From Rhabdophis nuchalis (lineage: Eukaryota > Chordata > Lepidosauria > Squamata > Natricidae): a stretch of DNA of 64,000 nt. This document shows, one piece after another, positions 35,626 to 47,092 of this stretch. The stretch covers positions 217,377,462-217,441,461 of the forward strand of contig CM077644.1 of the NCBI GenBank assembly GCA_039707465.1, written 5' to 3'. A model generated the notes under the pieces. It saw only the letters and a list, made by a program, of their open reading frames with translations, did not search any database and was not told the DNA's origin. Made by a program: the position numbers and the translations under genes. Numbering within the stretch: the first letter of the stretch is position 1; every line of letters starts with the position of its first letter.

Positions 35626-35639
35626 ATATATATATATAT

Positions 35640-36628
35640 AATTTATCCTAGCTTATGATTAATGTATGTCTTTGAAAAAACAAAGCAAAATCAAGATAAA
35701 TCACTCTTCCTGATTAGGAATTTGTTAATTTACATTATTTTAAAATATGCTTTGGCATAGCAACACATATTTTATCATGTTGTCAAGTTTGGCAAAAATA
35801 TCACACCTCTTAAGAAATTGCCAGTGAGATTATCATTGCCTTTAAATGCTAGTATCAGAAAATCCCAATCACAGAATAAATTTGTACTAGTTTCTATTCA
35901 GTTTCAAAGTGACACTCGATTATGTTTGTTGTGGGAGCATGATCTATGTTGTGTTAATTAATAGTAACTTAAAGTATTATTAACTACTATTATTATTTTG
36001 GCAAGTGGAGAAGTTTTCCTTCCTTCCTTCCTTCCTTCCTTCCTTCCTTCCTTCCTTCCTTCCTTCCTTCCTTCTCTCCTTTTTTCCCATTTATTGGTTT
36101 AGAAGTGGTGTTGCAATTTGAGGATTTCATTCTCATGTCCCTTTTCTGATTTCATAGGATGTCACAATCTATGCATTATCCATAAGGAAGAAATGTGTGT
36201 TTTGACTGAGAAGTAGCCAGAAAATTTACATACATAAAAGCCACACGGAGTCTTTTGGTTCTGCTTTAATGTTCTTTTGTTTGCTAATGTTATGTGAAGA
36301 CAACCATGAAAAATACTTTACAGTTAAGCTTTTTCTCTCTCCTGCCCTTTAGAAATGATACCACACAACTCAGAAGAAGCAAAGGCTTGAAAGTGTGTGC
36401 CTAGCTGATAATGGCTTTGAGCCCAGAGTGCCACAGTGGTTAAGTGTGGATGGGTTCAACAGTGCTGGTTTTGCACAATATGCTTATAAGTGAAGTGTGC
36501 ATGGTAATATTTGACGGTCAAGTGGGCTGCTTAAATTATGTTGCAAATTGGTATGTGTATTAAAGAGAGGGAGCAGTATTTATGGGAGATCTGTTTCTTG
36601 GAAAACTGAGTTTTGCATTTCCATCATA
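35640..36628. other. No recognised gene; (TTCC)n microsatellite
   Basis: Contains a (TTCC)n array at about 36016-36074. A short SINE-like 'gagtgccacagtggttaa' head occurs near 36427 but no body follows. Otherwise unassigned. Confidence 0.5.
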
Positions 36629-36645
36629 AGCCACTCATCCTTTTT

Positions 36646-37392
36646 TTTTGTATAACAATTTTTTTATTGGTTTTACAATTTTATAGCAGGAAAAGGGTAT
36701 ATAGGGTAGTTTACAAATGTTTTAGAGCTTCCATGTCAGGGTTGGTAACCTCCTCCGAGATTTCATACAAAACAATTTCAACAAAAAGTGGAAAGAGATA
36801 TATACATTTCATATCATAAATTCCATGCATTCAATCATTTGTTCGTGTTAACGTCCATGTAGGAGTTACAATACAAATAAAAAAAACCATTTTTGTGATC
36901 TTAGCCTCTTTGCTATTGTTTCTTCTTCTGCCTTACCGCCGGTGGGCGGAGCCATGGCCCCTCCCGTTCCCACATCTTCGTCCTCCAGGGTTGAGGCGTG
37001 CTTTTTAAGAAAGGCCTCTGCCTCTTCTACTGTTTTAATTCTGGCTCTGCCTCCCTCCCAGAACACCAACATTCCCTCTGGCATTAACCATTTGAACCAC
37101 ACCCCCTTTTTATATAATTTTTTTGATAAGAAGGAATATTTCCTTCTTATTTCTCAAATTTTTGGGGGGATCTGTTTCAATATGGCAATTTCTTTTTGTT
37201 GATATATCAAAGCCCCCCCTCTGCGCTCTCAGAATCTAATCCCTTGTTGACCTTTTTACAAATTTAATATGGATCTCTCTGGGTACATCATTTATTCTGG
37301 CATATGCTGAATTAATTCTATAAATCAGGTCTATATCCCCCCAGATATATTCTTTATTCTTTTTGGTATATTCTGCTAAAATTGTGCTCATT
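36646..37392 (-). pseudogene. L1 insertion carrying ORF1 C-terminus directly before the 3' end (HAL1-like)
   Basis: Flanked by 17-bp direct repeats AGCCACTCATCCTTTTT (36629-36645 and 37393-37409). On the minus strand it encodes YIWGDIDLIYRINSAYAR and NDVPREIHIKFVKRSTRD, then, after frame breaks, GVWFKWLMPEGMLVFWEG and TVEEAEAFLKKHASTLE. These are blocks of the L1 ORF1 protein (RRM-like and C-terminal domains), an RNA-binding chaperone. About 250 bp of 3' UTR and poly(A) follow, with no ORF2 in between. A stop follows the STRD block, so the copy is dead. An L1 that lacks ORF2 in this way resembles the mammalian HAL1 arrangement. The alternative is a large internal deletion or a spliced L1 RNA. 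Confidence 0.78.
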
Positions 37393-37409
37393 AGCCACTC
37401 ATCCTTTTT

Positions 37410-37746
37410 GAAGGGGGGGGGGGAGAGACACATGGCACCCACCCTCAGCTGACCTCTGACCTCTGTTTTCTGTCTTTATCTGCTTCAAAAGTAGTGCTTT
37501 CCATCTTGTGCCAGCTCAAGTCACACTGACCCATATGTGTGATGCATTTCAATTTCTTCGAATTCCACTTGGCTACTGCATCTGCAGTAGGAACATCCTT
37601 TTTCCCTCTAGCCACTGATTGGTACTTTCTGTTGCCATTTGTGGAGAGATAAAAATGTTGGGCTTTTTTCTCCCTCAGGTTTGTTGTCAGAACAGGGCAA
37701 AGAAGGACACAGATTTTTTTCTTTTTCTTTTAAAATGAGACAAAAC

Positions 37747-37778
<32 letters not shown>

Positions 37779-38654
37779 TTGTAGGTGTGTGTGAATGTTA
37801 TTGTTTTATTTTATTATTTTATTGTATTTTATTATGTTATTATTGTATGTTATTATTGTATTATTGTATTATTGTATTTTATTATTTTATTGTTGCATTT
37901 TATTATTTTATTATTTATTTGTTTGTTTGTTTGTTTATGTAATTAATTAATTAATTAATATCCCCTCATCATAAAAAGATAAATAGAAAACCAAAAATTA
38001 AAAACTTTGTAAAAAAACAAAACCAAACCCCAGACCCAGACCTTTTTCTTTCTGTTTTGAGAGACTGGCAAAATAATGAAGTTTGATGTTTTCTTTTTTC
38101 TATTTATTGATCCAAGAGGGATAATCAGGGGAATCTACCAAACTAGGGATCTTGATAAATTTCGGTTGGGCAGAATACCAAGCCAAAACTGCAGCCAAAG
38201 CAGAGGGAGTGGTTGAAATCCAGAAGAGGGTTTCTTAATTTGGCTTCCTCTTTAGCTGAGGAAAAGGGAAATGAACATTTAAAAGTACAAAAAAGTCTCT
38301 TGTGGAAGACTGCCATAATTATTCAAAGATCACATTGGTTTAATAACAGTTTGAATTGGAAAAGTTACTATCCCCCCCCCCCCCATGAGAACAGCAAGCC
38401 ATAGGGGGTGCTTATTTTCTTTGAATTAAATATGTAACTCTCCAATTAAGCTGGGTTAATATCAGATGAAGTGAAGTTCATCTCAGCTTTCCGTGCAATA
38501 ATGATTTGTCATTTGTCAGGTTTACGTATTTGTAATACTTTGGAAAGAGGTTTGGACTTTGTAACCACCACCACCACCACCCCATAAGGAAAAAAAATGT
38601 ACAACTAGGAGAAAGGTATAAAATAAATAAGAAATGCATGAGAATACTGAATTA
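37410..38654. other. No recognised gene; low-complexity sequence
   Basis: Holds a (TG)n run at about 37752-37778 and a long TTATTTTATTG-like low-complexity stretch at 37800-37960, with a C run at 38372-38384. The rest is unassigned. Confidence 0.5.
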
Positions 38655-38662
38655 GCATAGAA

Positions 38663-38926
38663 CGGGGATGGCAAACCTATGGCACAGGTGCTAGAGATGG
38701 TAAGCAGAGACCTCTCTGTGGGTATGTGCATCATTGGCAGTTGGTCTTTGGGTTTCTGGCGAATGCGAAGACCAGCTGGCCGCCGTGCATGCGCACACCA
38801 GAAACCAGAAGAGCAGCTGGCTGGTGCGTGTATGTGCACCGGCCAGCTGGTCTTTGTGTTACTGGTGCTCCGGTGCATGCACATTCCAGTTTGGGCACTT
38901 GGTACCGAAAAGGTTCACCATCACTG
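38663..38926. mobile_element. hAT-like element (264 bp) with exact 8-bp duplication
   Basis: Ends CGGGGATGGCAAACC and AAGGTTCACCATCACTG with GCATAGAA on both sides (38655-38662 and 38927-38934). Related to 31064 by its terminal 'ttcaccatcactg' and its 'ggccagctgg' body. It supplies the first ~64 codons of the long open frame that runs into the L2 LINE, which shows that start is artificial. Confidence 0.88.
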
Positions 38927-39059
38927 GCATAGAACACAACTACCTTTCCACTCCCAGATTAGCCATTTTTTATCCTAATATTATAAAACAGGTAGTCCCC
39001 AACTTATTATCACAACTGAGCCCAAAATTTATGTTGTTAAGCGAGACATTTGTTAAATG

Positions 39060-41978
39060 TCTGGTGTCAGAGGGGGACCCGGACCTGGTGGGTATAACGG
39101 AAACCTGGTTGGGCCACGTAGGGGGTCTACCCCTCGTGGACATGTGCCCACCAGGTTACCGCGCCTTCCATCAGCCAAGGGCCCTAGGGAGGGGTGGGGG
39201 AGTGGCGATTATCGTAAAGGAAGGTCTTGAGCCGAAGGAGACCACAGTCCCTCAGACAACCGGATGTGAATCTCTCTGCGTGAGATGGGGCCTAGGGAGG
39301 CAGCTGGGCGTGTTAGTTGTATACCTGGCTCCTCGCTATGCAACAACAGCCCTGCCTGAGCTCCTAGAGGTGATAGCCGAGGCAGCAGTTGAGACCCCCA
39401 GACTGGTAGTCATGGGGGACTTTAACTTGCCGTCGGCGGGCGAAGCCTCTGGAGCAGCTCGGGAGTTCATGGCCTCCATGACGGCCATGGACCTGACCCA
39501 GGTAGTTTTAGGCCCCACTCACGAGGGGGGAAACACGCTGGATATGATCTTTGTCTCGGGACAGTGGAGTTGTGATCTGGGAATAGGGGATTTAGTCATC
39601 ACTCCCTTGTCATGGACAGATCACGCTCTCCTCCGGCTGGACTTTCCAATCGCTTCACCTCACCGCGGGGAGGCGGAACCGGATACTCCTATATGGTTCC
39701 GCCCCAGGCTTCTAATGGACCCGGAAAGGTTCCAGAGGGAGCTTGGGCCAATTCCTGTGACCCTGCCCCGCGACTCGACTGAGGACCTAGTCGCGCCCTT
39801 GCGGCCTCTCTTGCGGCGACGAATCACCCAGGCTCCTTGGTTTACTGAGGAGCTCCGGGGGATGAAACGCCAAAAGAGACGCCTAGAGAGCAGATGGAGA
39901 TCCTCTCGCTCCGAAGCCGACCGAACACTAGTGAGAACCCATATTAGGGCTTACTTAGTGGCGATAAAGGTGGCCAAACATGAGTATTGTGCCACCCTAA
40001 TTGCATCCGCAGATAACCGCCCTGCCGCCCTGTTTGGGGTGACCCGCTCCCTCCTTCACCAGAGGCCGCGGGAAGCCCCTCTACAAGGGCGAGCAAAGGA
40101 ATTTGGGATTTATCTGCAGGAGAAAATCACTCGGATTCAGAATGAGCTACCCTCCATCGACAGTGGTCCTGTGGGACTGTCCGAGACTAGTCTTGAGGTT
40201 CCATCTTGGGAGGAGTTTGACTTTGTTACCACCGAGGATATGGACAGGTTGTCAAGGAAACTTAGGGCGACCACATGTTTATTGGACCCGTGTCCCTCCT
40301 GGCTTGTACTGGCATCCTGGGAGATGACACAAGGCTGGCTCCAGGGCATTGTCAACGCATCTTTGAGTGAGGGGTCCTTACCCTCCGTCTTGAAAGAGGC
40401 GGTGGTGAGGCCCCTCCTCAAGAAGCCGTCCCTGGACCCAGCTTTATTAGAGAACTATCGTCCGGTCTCCAACCTTCACTTTCTGGTGAAGGTTGTTGAG
40501 AGTGTGGTAGCCCAACAGTTTCCGCGACACCTGGAGGAAGTTGATTATCTAGACCCGCGCCAGTCCGGCTTCCGACCCGGTCACAGTACCGAGACGGCAT
40601 TGGTCGCATTGGTTGATGATCTCTGGAGGGCGCGGGATAGAGGTTATTCCTCTATCCTAGTCCTGTTAGACCTCTCAGCGGCTTTTGATACCATCGACCA
40701 TGGTATCCTATTGCACCGACTGGGGGGGTTGGGGCTGGGAGGCACCGTTCTGCGGTGGTTCTCATCCTACCTCTCTGGTCGGTCGCAATATGTGTTGACG
40801 GGAGGGCAGAGGTCGACCTCGAGGCCCCTCCTATGTGGGGTTCCTCAGGGGTCGGTCCTCTCGCCCCTCCTTTTCAACACATATATGAAGCCGCTGGGTG
40901 AGATCATCCGTGGTTTTGGGGTGGAGTACCATCTGTACGCTGATGACACTCAGTTGTACATATCCACCCCAGCCCACCCCAAGGATGCCGTCGAAGTGCT
41001 GTCCCGGTGTTTGGAGGCCGTACGGATCTGGATGGGTGGTAACAAACTCAGGCTCAACCCTGCCAAGACTGAGTGGCTGTGGTTTCCGGCACCCCGGTTC
41101 AGCCAGATTACTCCAACTCTGGCCATTGGGGGCGAAACATTGGCCCCCGTGGAGAGGGCGCACAATTTGGGTGTCCTCCTGGATTCCCGGCTGTCCTTGG
41201 AGGACCATGTGGCAGCCGTGGCCAGGGGGGCGTTTCATCAGGTACGCCTGATGCGCCAATTGCGCCCCTTACTGGACCGGGCTGCCCTTCGCACAGTCAC
41301 TCAAGCTCTTGTGACGTCCCGTCTCGACTACTGTAATGCTCTCTACATGGGGCTTCCCTTGAGGTGCACTCGAAAGCTACAGCTAGTCCAAAACGCAGCC
41401 GCGCGGGTAATTACGGGAGCTACCAGAAGCTCCCATATAACACCAATCCTGCGCGAGCTGCATTGGCTTCCTGTGGTCTTTCGGGTGCGCTTCAAGGTCT
41501 TGACGACCATCTTTAAAGCGCTCCATGGCTTGGGGCCTAGTTATATGCGAGACCGTCTCGTGCCCCATACATTCCTTAGACCGATACGCTCCCACAGAGA
41601 GGGCCTTCTCAGGGTGCCGTCGGCCGGACAATGCCGACTGGCGACACCCAGGGGAAGAGCCTTCTCTGTGGCGGGCCCTGCCCTTTGGAACGACCTACCC
41701 CCTGAACTCCGGACCATCACCGACCTCCGCCTCTTCCACCAATGTCTAAAGACATACTTTTTTCATCAAGCTGGCCTAGCCTAACCTCCCATGGGGACTT
41801 TAGAAAAGTTTTAAATTGGGTTTTAATTAATAATTGGTTTTAGCACAGGTTTGGGATCTAATATATATTTTAAATTATTTATGTTCTATTTTTGTATGTT
41901 TTTTAAATCTGTGCGCCGCCCTGGGTCCTTTGCGGAGAAGGGCGGGATATAAATGTAATAAAATAAAATAAATAAAAA
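39060..41978 (+). mobile_element. L2-type LINE, 2.9 kb, 5'-truncated, recent
   Basis: Target duplication TAAATG at 39054-39059 and 41979-41984. Contains one open frame with no stop from its truncated start to the natural stop at 41782-41784, a short 3' UTR with the stem-loop (CCGCCCT at 41916-41922 pairing with AGGGCGG at 41939-41945) and an (AATAA)n tail. The uninterrupted frame indicates a young insertion. It is the model for six shorter copies in the window. Confidence 0.95.
39061..41784 (+). CDS. L2-type LINE endonuclease/reverse transcriptase, N-terminus missing
   Basis: Counting from the Met at 38734 (residue 1), the LINE part begins at about residue 110. The APE-type endonuclease retains ITETWL (Glu123), GDFN (228-231), TLDMIF and the WTDH motif (295-297), but the first strand with its Asn is absent. 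The reverse transcriptase shows LLDLSAAFD (catalytic Asp646), GVPQGSVLSP and YADD (735-738), so its catalytic residues are intact. The C-terminal part carries NLGVLLDSRLS, SRLDYCNALYMGLP and HWLPVVFRVRF. This protein nicks target DNA and copies its own RNA. With an incomplete endonuclease, this copy is unlikely to move by itself. The Met at 38734 lies in an unrelated hAT element and is not a real start. Confidence 0.93.
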   Translation: MVSEGDPDLVGITETWLGHVGGLPLVDMCPPGYRAFHQPRALGRGGGVAIIVKEGLEPKETTVPQTTGCESLCVRWGLGRQLGVLVVYLAPRYATTALPELLEVIAEAAVETPRLVVMGDFNLPSAGEASGAAREFMASMTAMDLTQVVLGPTHEGGNTLDMIFVSGQWSCDLGIGDLVITPLSWTDHALLRLDFPIASPHRGEAEPDTPIWFRPRLLMDPERFQRELGPIPVTLPRDSTEDLVAPLRPLLRRRITQAPWFTEELRGMKRQKRRLESRWRSSRSEADRTLVRTHIRAYLVAIKVAKHEYCATLIASADNRPAALFGVTRSLLHQRPREAPLQGRAKEFGIYLQEKITRIQNELPSIDSGPVGLSETSLEVPSWEEFDFVTTEDMDRLSRKLRATTCLLDPCPSWLVLASWEMTQGWLQGIVNASLSEGSLPSVLKEAVVRPLLKKPSLDPALLENYRPVSNLHFLVKVVESVVAQQFPRHLEEVDYLDPRQSGFRPGHSTETALVALVDDLWRARDRGYSSILVLLDLSAAFDTIDHGILLHRLGGLGLGGTVLRWFSSYLSGRSQYVLTGGQRSTSRPLLCGVPQGSVLSPLLFNTYMKPLGEIIRGFGVEYHLYADDTQLYISTPAHPKDAVEVLSRCLEAVRIWMGGNKLRLNPAKTEWLWFPAPRFSQITPTLAIGGETLAPVERAHNLGVLLDSRLSLEDHVAAVARGAFHQVRLMRQLRPLLDRAALRTVTQALVTSRLDYCNALYMGLPLRCTRKLQLVQNAAARVITGATRSSHITPILRELHWLPVVFRVRFKVLTTIFKALHGLGPSYMRDRLVPHTFLRPIRSHREGLLRVPSAGQCRLATPRGRAFSVAGPALWNDLPPELRTITDLRLFHQCLKTYFFHQAGLA

Positions 41979-42308
41979 TAAATGAGTTTGCCCCATTTTA
42001 TGACCTTTCTTGCCAGAGTTGTTAAGTGAATCACTGCAGTTGTCAAGTTAATAACAAGGTCGTTGAGCGAATTTGGTTTCCTCATTGACTTTGCTTGTCA
42101 GAAGGTTGCAAAATGTGATCACATGACCCAGGGCCACTGCAACCATCATAAACATGAGTCATTTGTCAAGCATCTGAATTTTGATCACATCACCATGGGG
42201 AGGCCACAATGGTCGTAAATGTGAAAAATGGTTATAAGTTACTTTTTCCAGTAATGGTGTAACTTTGAACGGTCACTATACAAATTGCTGTAAATCCAGA
42301 ACTTCTTG

Positions 42309-43936
42309 TACTTTGATTCTCTGTCTTGCTAGCCAGTGAACTAAAATAGGAACAATCTGTCATTGGAACAGCACCATTTGATTTAACAGTGACCTGATTT
42401 GTCTGAAAGGCAGAAGATTTGCTATGAAAGCAGGTCTGTTGACAAATTGGCCAATATAGAAGCTATGCTAGCTAGAATGCTTATTTAACTTACAAATGAC
42501 CTCCCTTTTTTTGGTACATTCATAATGATATAAATAGTAGGACAGAAGCATAACTGGCATTAAGCCTGGTGTGATATTTTCAGTAATCGTAAAATGGAAG
42601 GGAGCATGCAAATTTGAAAATACTATTGGTCTTTAAATAATTATAAATGGGTCATGAAAAAACTGCTCTAGTTATCATTTCTAATTTCATTAGACTGGCC
42701 CTGAACAAAGAAAAAAGAAAACCAACTACAGATGTGATTTTTTTTTTAAATCAGAAGAGAACTTTAATAAACTTTAGAGCAGGGAATGGAGATGTAACTG
42801 ATTTCCTTTCTTTTATCTACACCTGGATTTTTCTTAACTTTTTACCTTTGTAGTCCCTTGCTTGGTTCTTGAGAAAGCAGGGTCTTGATAATTTGTGACA
42901 AGTGTTGTGCATGGTGCAGATTTCTGGGTGAAATTACAATTTATTCTATGACTCACTCTCAAGGGTTCTATCCAAAACAATACACTGCCTAATTTTATCT
43001 CCCAACAATACACATTTCACATCCTTCAATTTTATATCAGATATAGCTTGAATAGTATCATTATATGTCCTGTAAAATCAGCACATCTTGACACAAATTC
43101 CTCTTTTCAAATGTAGAAAAAATATCCAACAATAATTGCATAAATCTGTGGCTGCAAAATAAAAGTTTAAATGCTTCTAATTACTTTCATATAATCAAAT
43201 CTGCCAAAATCCATAATTAGCTCCCAGTTCTAGCCATGAAATTACTAGTAATTGTCAGATGCAAAGAATCAGCACCACCCATTAAGTTCCAGTTAACATT
43301 TATTGCTCAAGCATATACACAATAATCCAGTCAACTAATGGTCGGCACTAAACTGGTGCTAGATAAGAGTTATCGGAATTCAATTGGGGGTAGAGGGGGT
43401 AGGGGTTGGGGTTGAAGTGGGACTTGGAGCACTTGTGGGTATGTAACAACTCCTGACTGATTCCTCTCTTGACTCCACACCCAGATTCTGCCTTTTCTTC
43501 TCCTACTGTAATTTTATCAATAATTGGCAATTTAATTAAAATTGCTCAGATAAATTCATATTTGTTCTTTTTGGGGGGGATAGGGTGTTGTCTTGAGTCA
43601 GTTTTTGATTTCTGAAAACTGGCTAGACAAATCCCTGCAGTTTTCTTTTCAGAAGTGATTTGCAATTGCGAGTAAATGACTGGCCTAACGTTATCCATCT
43701 AGCTTTGTGCCTAAGAACTCACATTCTCCTAGTTTCTAGCCTGGTACCTTAAGCAAAACAACACACTGGCTCCCATTTTCCCATTATTATTATTATAGAA
43801 TTTACTAATTCTATGAGATTTTATGCCTTTGGTTTAATCCTCATTGTTTCATTCATTTGAGATCTTTTGCAAATATTATTCTCAGTGCAATTGGCACCGT
43901 TGTAGGGACATAATTTTCAGGAGATACCTGTGGATT
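42309..43936. other. No recognisable feature
   Basis: About 1.6 kb without a gene or a repeat family that I can place. Confidence 0.45.
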
Positions 43937-43938
43937 GA

Positions 43939-44068
43939 GATAGAATAGAATAGAGTTGGAAAGGACCTTGGAGGTGTTCTAGGTCAACCCCCTGCTTAGG
44001 CAGGAAACCCTACACCACTTCAGACAAATGGTTATCCAACATCTTCTTAAAGACTTCCAGTGTTGGAA
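43939..44068 (-). mobile_element. CR1 LINE 3' end fragment
   Basis: An AATAG-type tail ('agatagaatagaatag') followed by the usual CR1 3' block ('gttggaaaggaccttggagg', 'caggaaaccctacaccacttcagacaaatgg', 'catcttcttaaagacttccagtgttgg'). It is only about 130 bp long, so it was 5'-truncated at insertion or cut later. Confidence 0.88.
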
Positions 44069-45142
44069 CTGTTAACTTCATTAACTTGTTAGTAGATTTA
44101 CAAACCAGTACAGACTTCGCTAAAACTTGCAATAAGTAACTGTTTTAACATTTTAGTTTTTCAAAGATTCAGCCTGTAAAATATTACCATCAGGAAAAAA
44201 TCATGGTTCTGAATCTTTTTTATTGCTTACAATAGTTAATTAGCAAATAAAATCATTAATTTTATTCTGAACACAACATTCCAATAAAAGGTTCTTCCTT
44301 TAGTACATGTAAATCTTGAATTTGTAACTTTAAAAAATTACTCTGCACATCACCGGAAAATAATTAGATATTCTCCGTTTTCTGCTTTATTTTTCATTAT
44401 TTTAGTCAAGCCCTTTTGATCATAATACCACGTTTCAACAATTGTAATTTGTTTGATTATTCTTTTGGGTAGCGGAATCTTCAGAAAGATAACTTTTACT
44501 GAGAATTTGTTCCTTTTCCTGAATCTTGGACTTTAATTTTCAGTCGTTGTGTCAATTCTATTTGCATCAGCTTTGTTCTCATATGTTTTTCCATAAACTT
44601 ATTTTTATCCTCTCTCATCTTATTCCACACACACAACAGATCTTGATGAAAAGTTAATAATAACACTTTGAATACATGAGTCTGTGCTAAACGTTTCAAA
44701 CCAAATAATTTATATTTTGTCCTTCACTTTGTTTTCTTGTCAGAAAGCCTATAGCTTATTTTTCCTAGGTGCATAATTATTTTCAAATGTTTCATATAAT
44801 GCACAAATATTTCTCTTATCAATTTCCTCATAAAATTGTAACTTCTTCATCAACATGCAAAATCTGAGCTGTCATTTTTAAAAGTTTAGAAAACATTTCC
44901 TCCAAATGTTGTGGCCACATTCTCTCAATATTCTTCCAATATGTCTTTATGTATTTCTGACACCACAATGAGTTAAGAATAACAAACCGGAATGTTAAAA
45001 AAAATGCATGCAGTACATTAAAAAAAATATTTTTGGTATTAATCTATTAATTAATCATTATTAATTGTATTTGTTATATATTAAATCTGAATCAGAAGTG
45101 ATATACAGCCAATATTTATTTTTATTCAACTACAACTTATAC
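44069..45142. other. No recognisable feature
   Basis: AT-rich, no gene or repeat family recognised. Confidence 0.4.
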
Positions 45143-45254
45143 CAGAGGTCCCCAAACTTGGCAATTTTAAGATTTGTGGACCAGCATAGCTGACTGGAGA
45201 AGTCTGGCAGTTGAAGTCCACAAGTCTTAAAATTGCCAAGTTTGAAGACCTCTG
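45143..45254. mobile_element. hAT-type MITE (112 bp)
   Basis: Ends CAGAGGTCCCCAAACTT and AAGTTTGAAGACCTCTG, flanked by ACTTATAC (45135-45142) and ACTTACAC (45255-45262), 7 of 8. Folds on itself (CAATTTTAAGA against TCTTAAAATTG). Same family as 4579 and 14602. Confidence 0.9.
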
Positions 45255-45262
45255 ACTTACAC

Positions 45263-46251
45263 AGAAATAAACCATAGACACAAGTGATTGAGCAAATTCT
45301 ACTAAGTCACAACAGCATGAGAAGGGGCATGATGTTATTAAGAGGGGCCTTTCCAGCAACAAGCAAACGGTCTGCCTATAGTTCCTTCATCTGACCTATT
45401 CTGGAACTATAAATTTTTTAAAAATGCACTTCACACATATGATTGTTTCGATACTGAGAATAAAAGACTTAGTAGAAAAGACACCGGGGTGGGAAAAATG
45501 TTGTGAAAAAAGTGTTCTGAAAACTACATTTCTCTACAATGCAAACTTGCAAATTAAATCGATAGATGCTTCTGCTGAGATAGAAAGTCTCCAGCTCTTT
45601 TGTCAACTGCCAAATGATTAATCACTGAGCAGGAAACAGTCAAATTGGACTTGGGGAAAAATGGTCAGAGTGAAAGCCAAACAGATGTGCATGGAGTTTA
45701 AAAAAATAACAGAGACCCTAGAAGCACCTGTGTATCGTATTTCATTCTCTTCCTTTCCTTTGCTCTTTTTAAAATCAATATTTGCTGTTTCTGTGGGTGC
45801 TATTGTTGCATTTATGCATCGTCCAGATCAGTTGAATGCAACTGGCAATCTTAAATTTTCCTATCTCATCCTGTTTTTATCTCTTGAATTTCCAAAAACA
45901 AACCAAAAACAGACTGTTTTTAAATTTTAAATACTATAAATTGTAGTTTACTGTAGCTCCAGCTATGATCTTGGCTTCCTGCAATGTCTCTACAGATAAT
46001 GAAGCTCTGGACAACTGCCAGTTTTCTTCAGTCCTAAAGGGCTTCATCACCCAAAGCTAATGACATTTCTGGATGTCAACTGACTATTGATCCAGATTCA
46101 AGATTCTGTTCTTCAAATATATATGACTCCAAACAACTTGAGGTCACAATATCTGGCAGACTACCTTCTCTGTTATTAGCCAAGTTGATTGTTAATATCT
46201 TCTGTTGTGGTTTTCCTCCATATACTGAAAGCTAAGATTTGAAATACAGTA
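45263..46251. other. No recognisable gene
   Basis: An 89-codon plus-strand frame (45661-45930) has a hydrophobic middle but no domain or splice context, so I do not call it. The rest is unassigned. Confidence 0.4.
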
Positions 46252-46545
46252 CAGGTGCTGTTCAACTTACCACTACAATTGAGCTCAAAGTTTCTGTTGC
46301 TAAGTGAGACAGTTATTAAATGAATTTTGCCCCATTTTGTGACTTTTCTTGCCAAGTGAATCGCTGCAGTTGTTAAGTAAGTAACATGGTTGTTAAGTGA
46401 ATCTGGCTTCCTCACTGACTTTGCTTGTCAGAAGATTGCAAAAGTTGATCACATGATCTAGGAACACTGCAAAAAATGGTCATAAGTCACTATTGCAACT
46501 TTGAATAATCACTAAGCAAATGGTTATAAGCTGAGGACAACCTAC
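46252..46545. mobile_element. Relative of the 57871 TA-flanked transposon
   Basis: Shares the 'ctgttgctaagtgagacag', 'gtgaatcgctgcagttgttaag' and 'gaatctggcttcctcactgactttgcttgtcagaag' blocks with 57871-58266 and with the copy split by the L2 at 39 kb. The left end CAGGTGCTGTTCAACTTA and right end AGGACAACCTA are only partly inverted. A central segment is missing. Confidence 0.65.
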
Positions 46546-47092
46546 ATCAAACCCTCAGTTTCAGAGATCATTAAATTATTCCTGAATGCTTATTCAACCT
46601 TGAAATACATCATTTGCATCTTTTACATAATTTGAATAATTCAAATAATATCATTTGTATTATTGTGTCATGATAAATGCCATGAGTTGATGCAAAAACT
46701 GATGGAGATAACATAAATAATCTGGACTACTTTGGAAAACATAGACATTAAATGCTTGTAGTATATGAATAAAATATGCCTATTATATCAAAATCTATTA
46801 AACTGAGATCCAGTAAACCAAGAGCTTAATGGAAGTGAAAAATTATACAAATATGTGACATACATAAATCTATACATTTATTAAGAATTCTGTTCTTGAG
46901 CTTTCCAGGCTTGGGGTTTCTTTGCAATTCAACTCATCTGTGAGGAATTGACACTTATGACATTTTCCCTAGTAGTTCTTAGAGGATTTTGCCAATGCTT
47001 ATCTGTGAAAACCAATATATGATGATTCCACAGATAGGAACAGAAGCAGCGTAGCCTGAACTAAAAAACAACTTAGAAAAAAGGGCACACAC
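46546..47092. other. No recognisable feature
   Basis: AT-rich, unassigned. Confidence 0.45.

Larger units (their letters stand above)
38989..42308. mobile_element. TA-flanked transposon, split by the L2 LINE at 39060
   Basis: The left end CAGGTAGTCCCCAACTTA begins at 38989 and the body resumes at 41985 with 'gagtttgccccattttatgacc', running on to about 42308. Removing the LINE restores the order seen in the intact relative at 57871-58266 ('cattttgttaagtgagttttgccccattttacgac'-like). Flanked by TA at the left as in its relatives. Non-coding. Its insertion predates the LINE. Confidence 0.7.

Noticed and set aside
36341..36412. Possible second exon after TTTCTCTCTCCTGCCCTTTAG
   Set aside because: Good acceptor, but the phase 0 frame from the candidate exon at 35059 meets a stop at once and no good donor follows.
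38734..39059. Met start and first ~109 codons of the 1016-codon frame
   Set aside because: These codons lie in a hAT element and in the end of another transposon. The LINE protein starts later, so the fused N-terminus is a chance extension.
40831..41259. Antisense and other-frame open frames within the L2 LINE
   Set aside because: Shadows of the real ORF2 frame, kept open by its GC-rich codon use.
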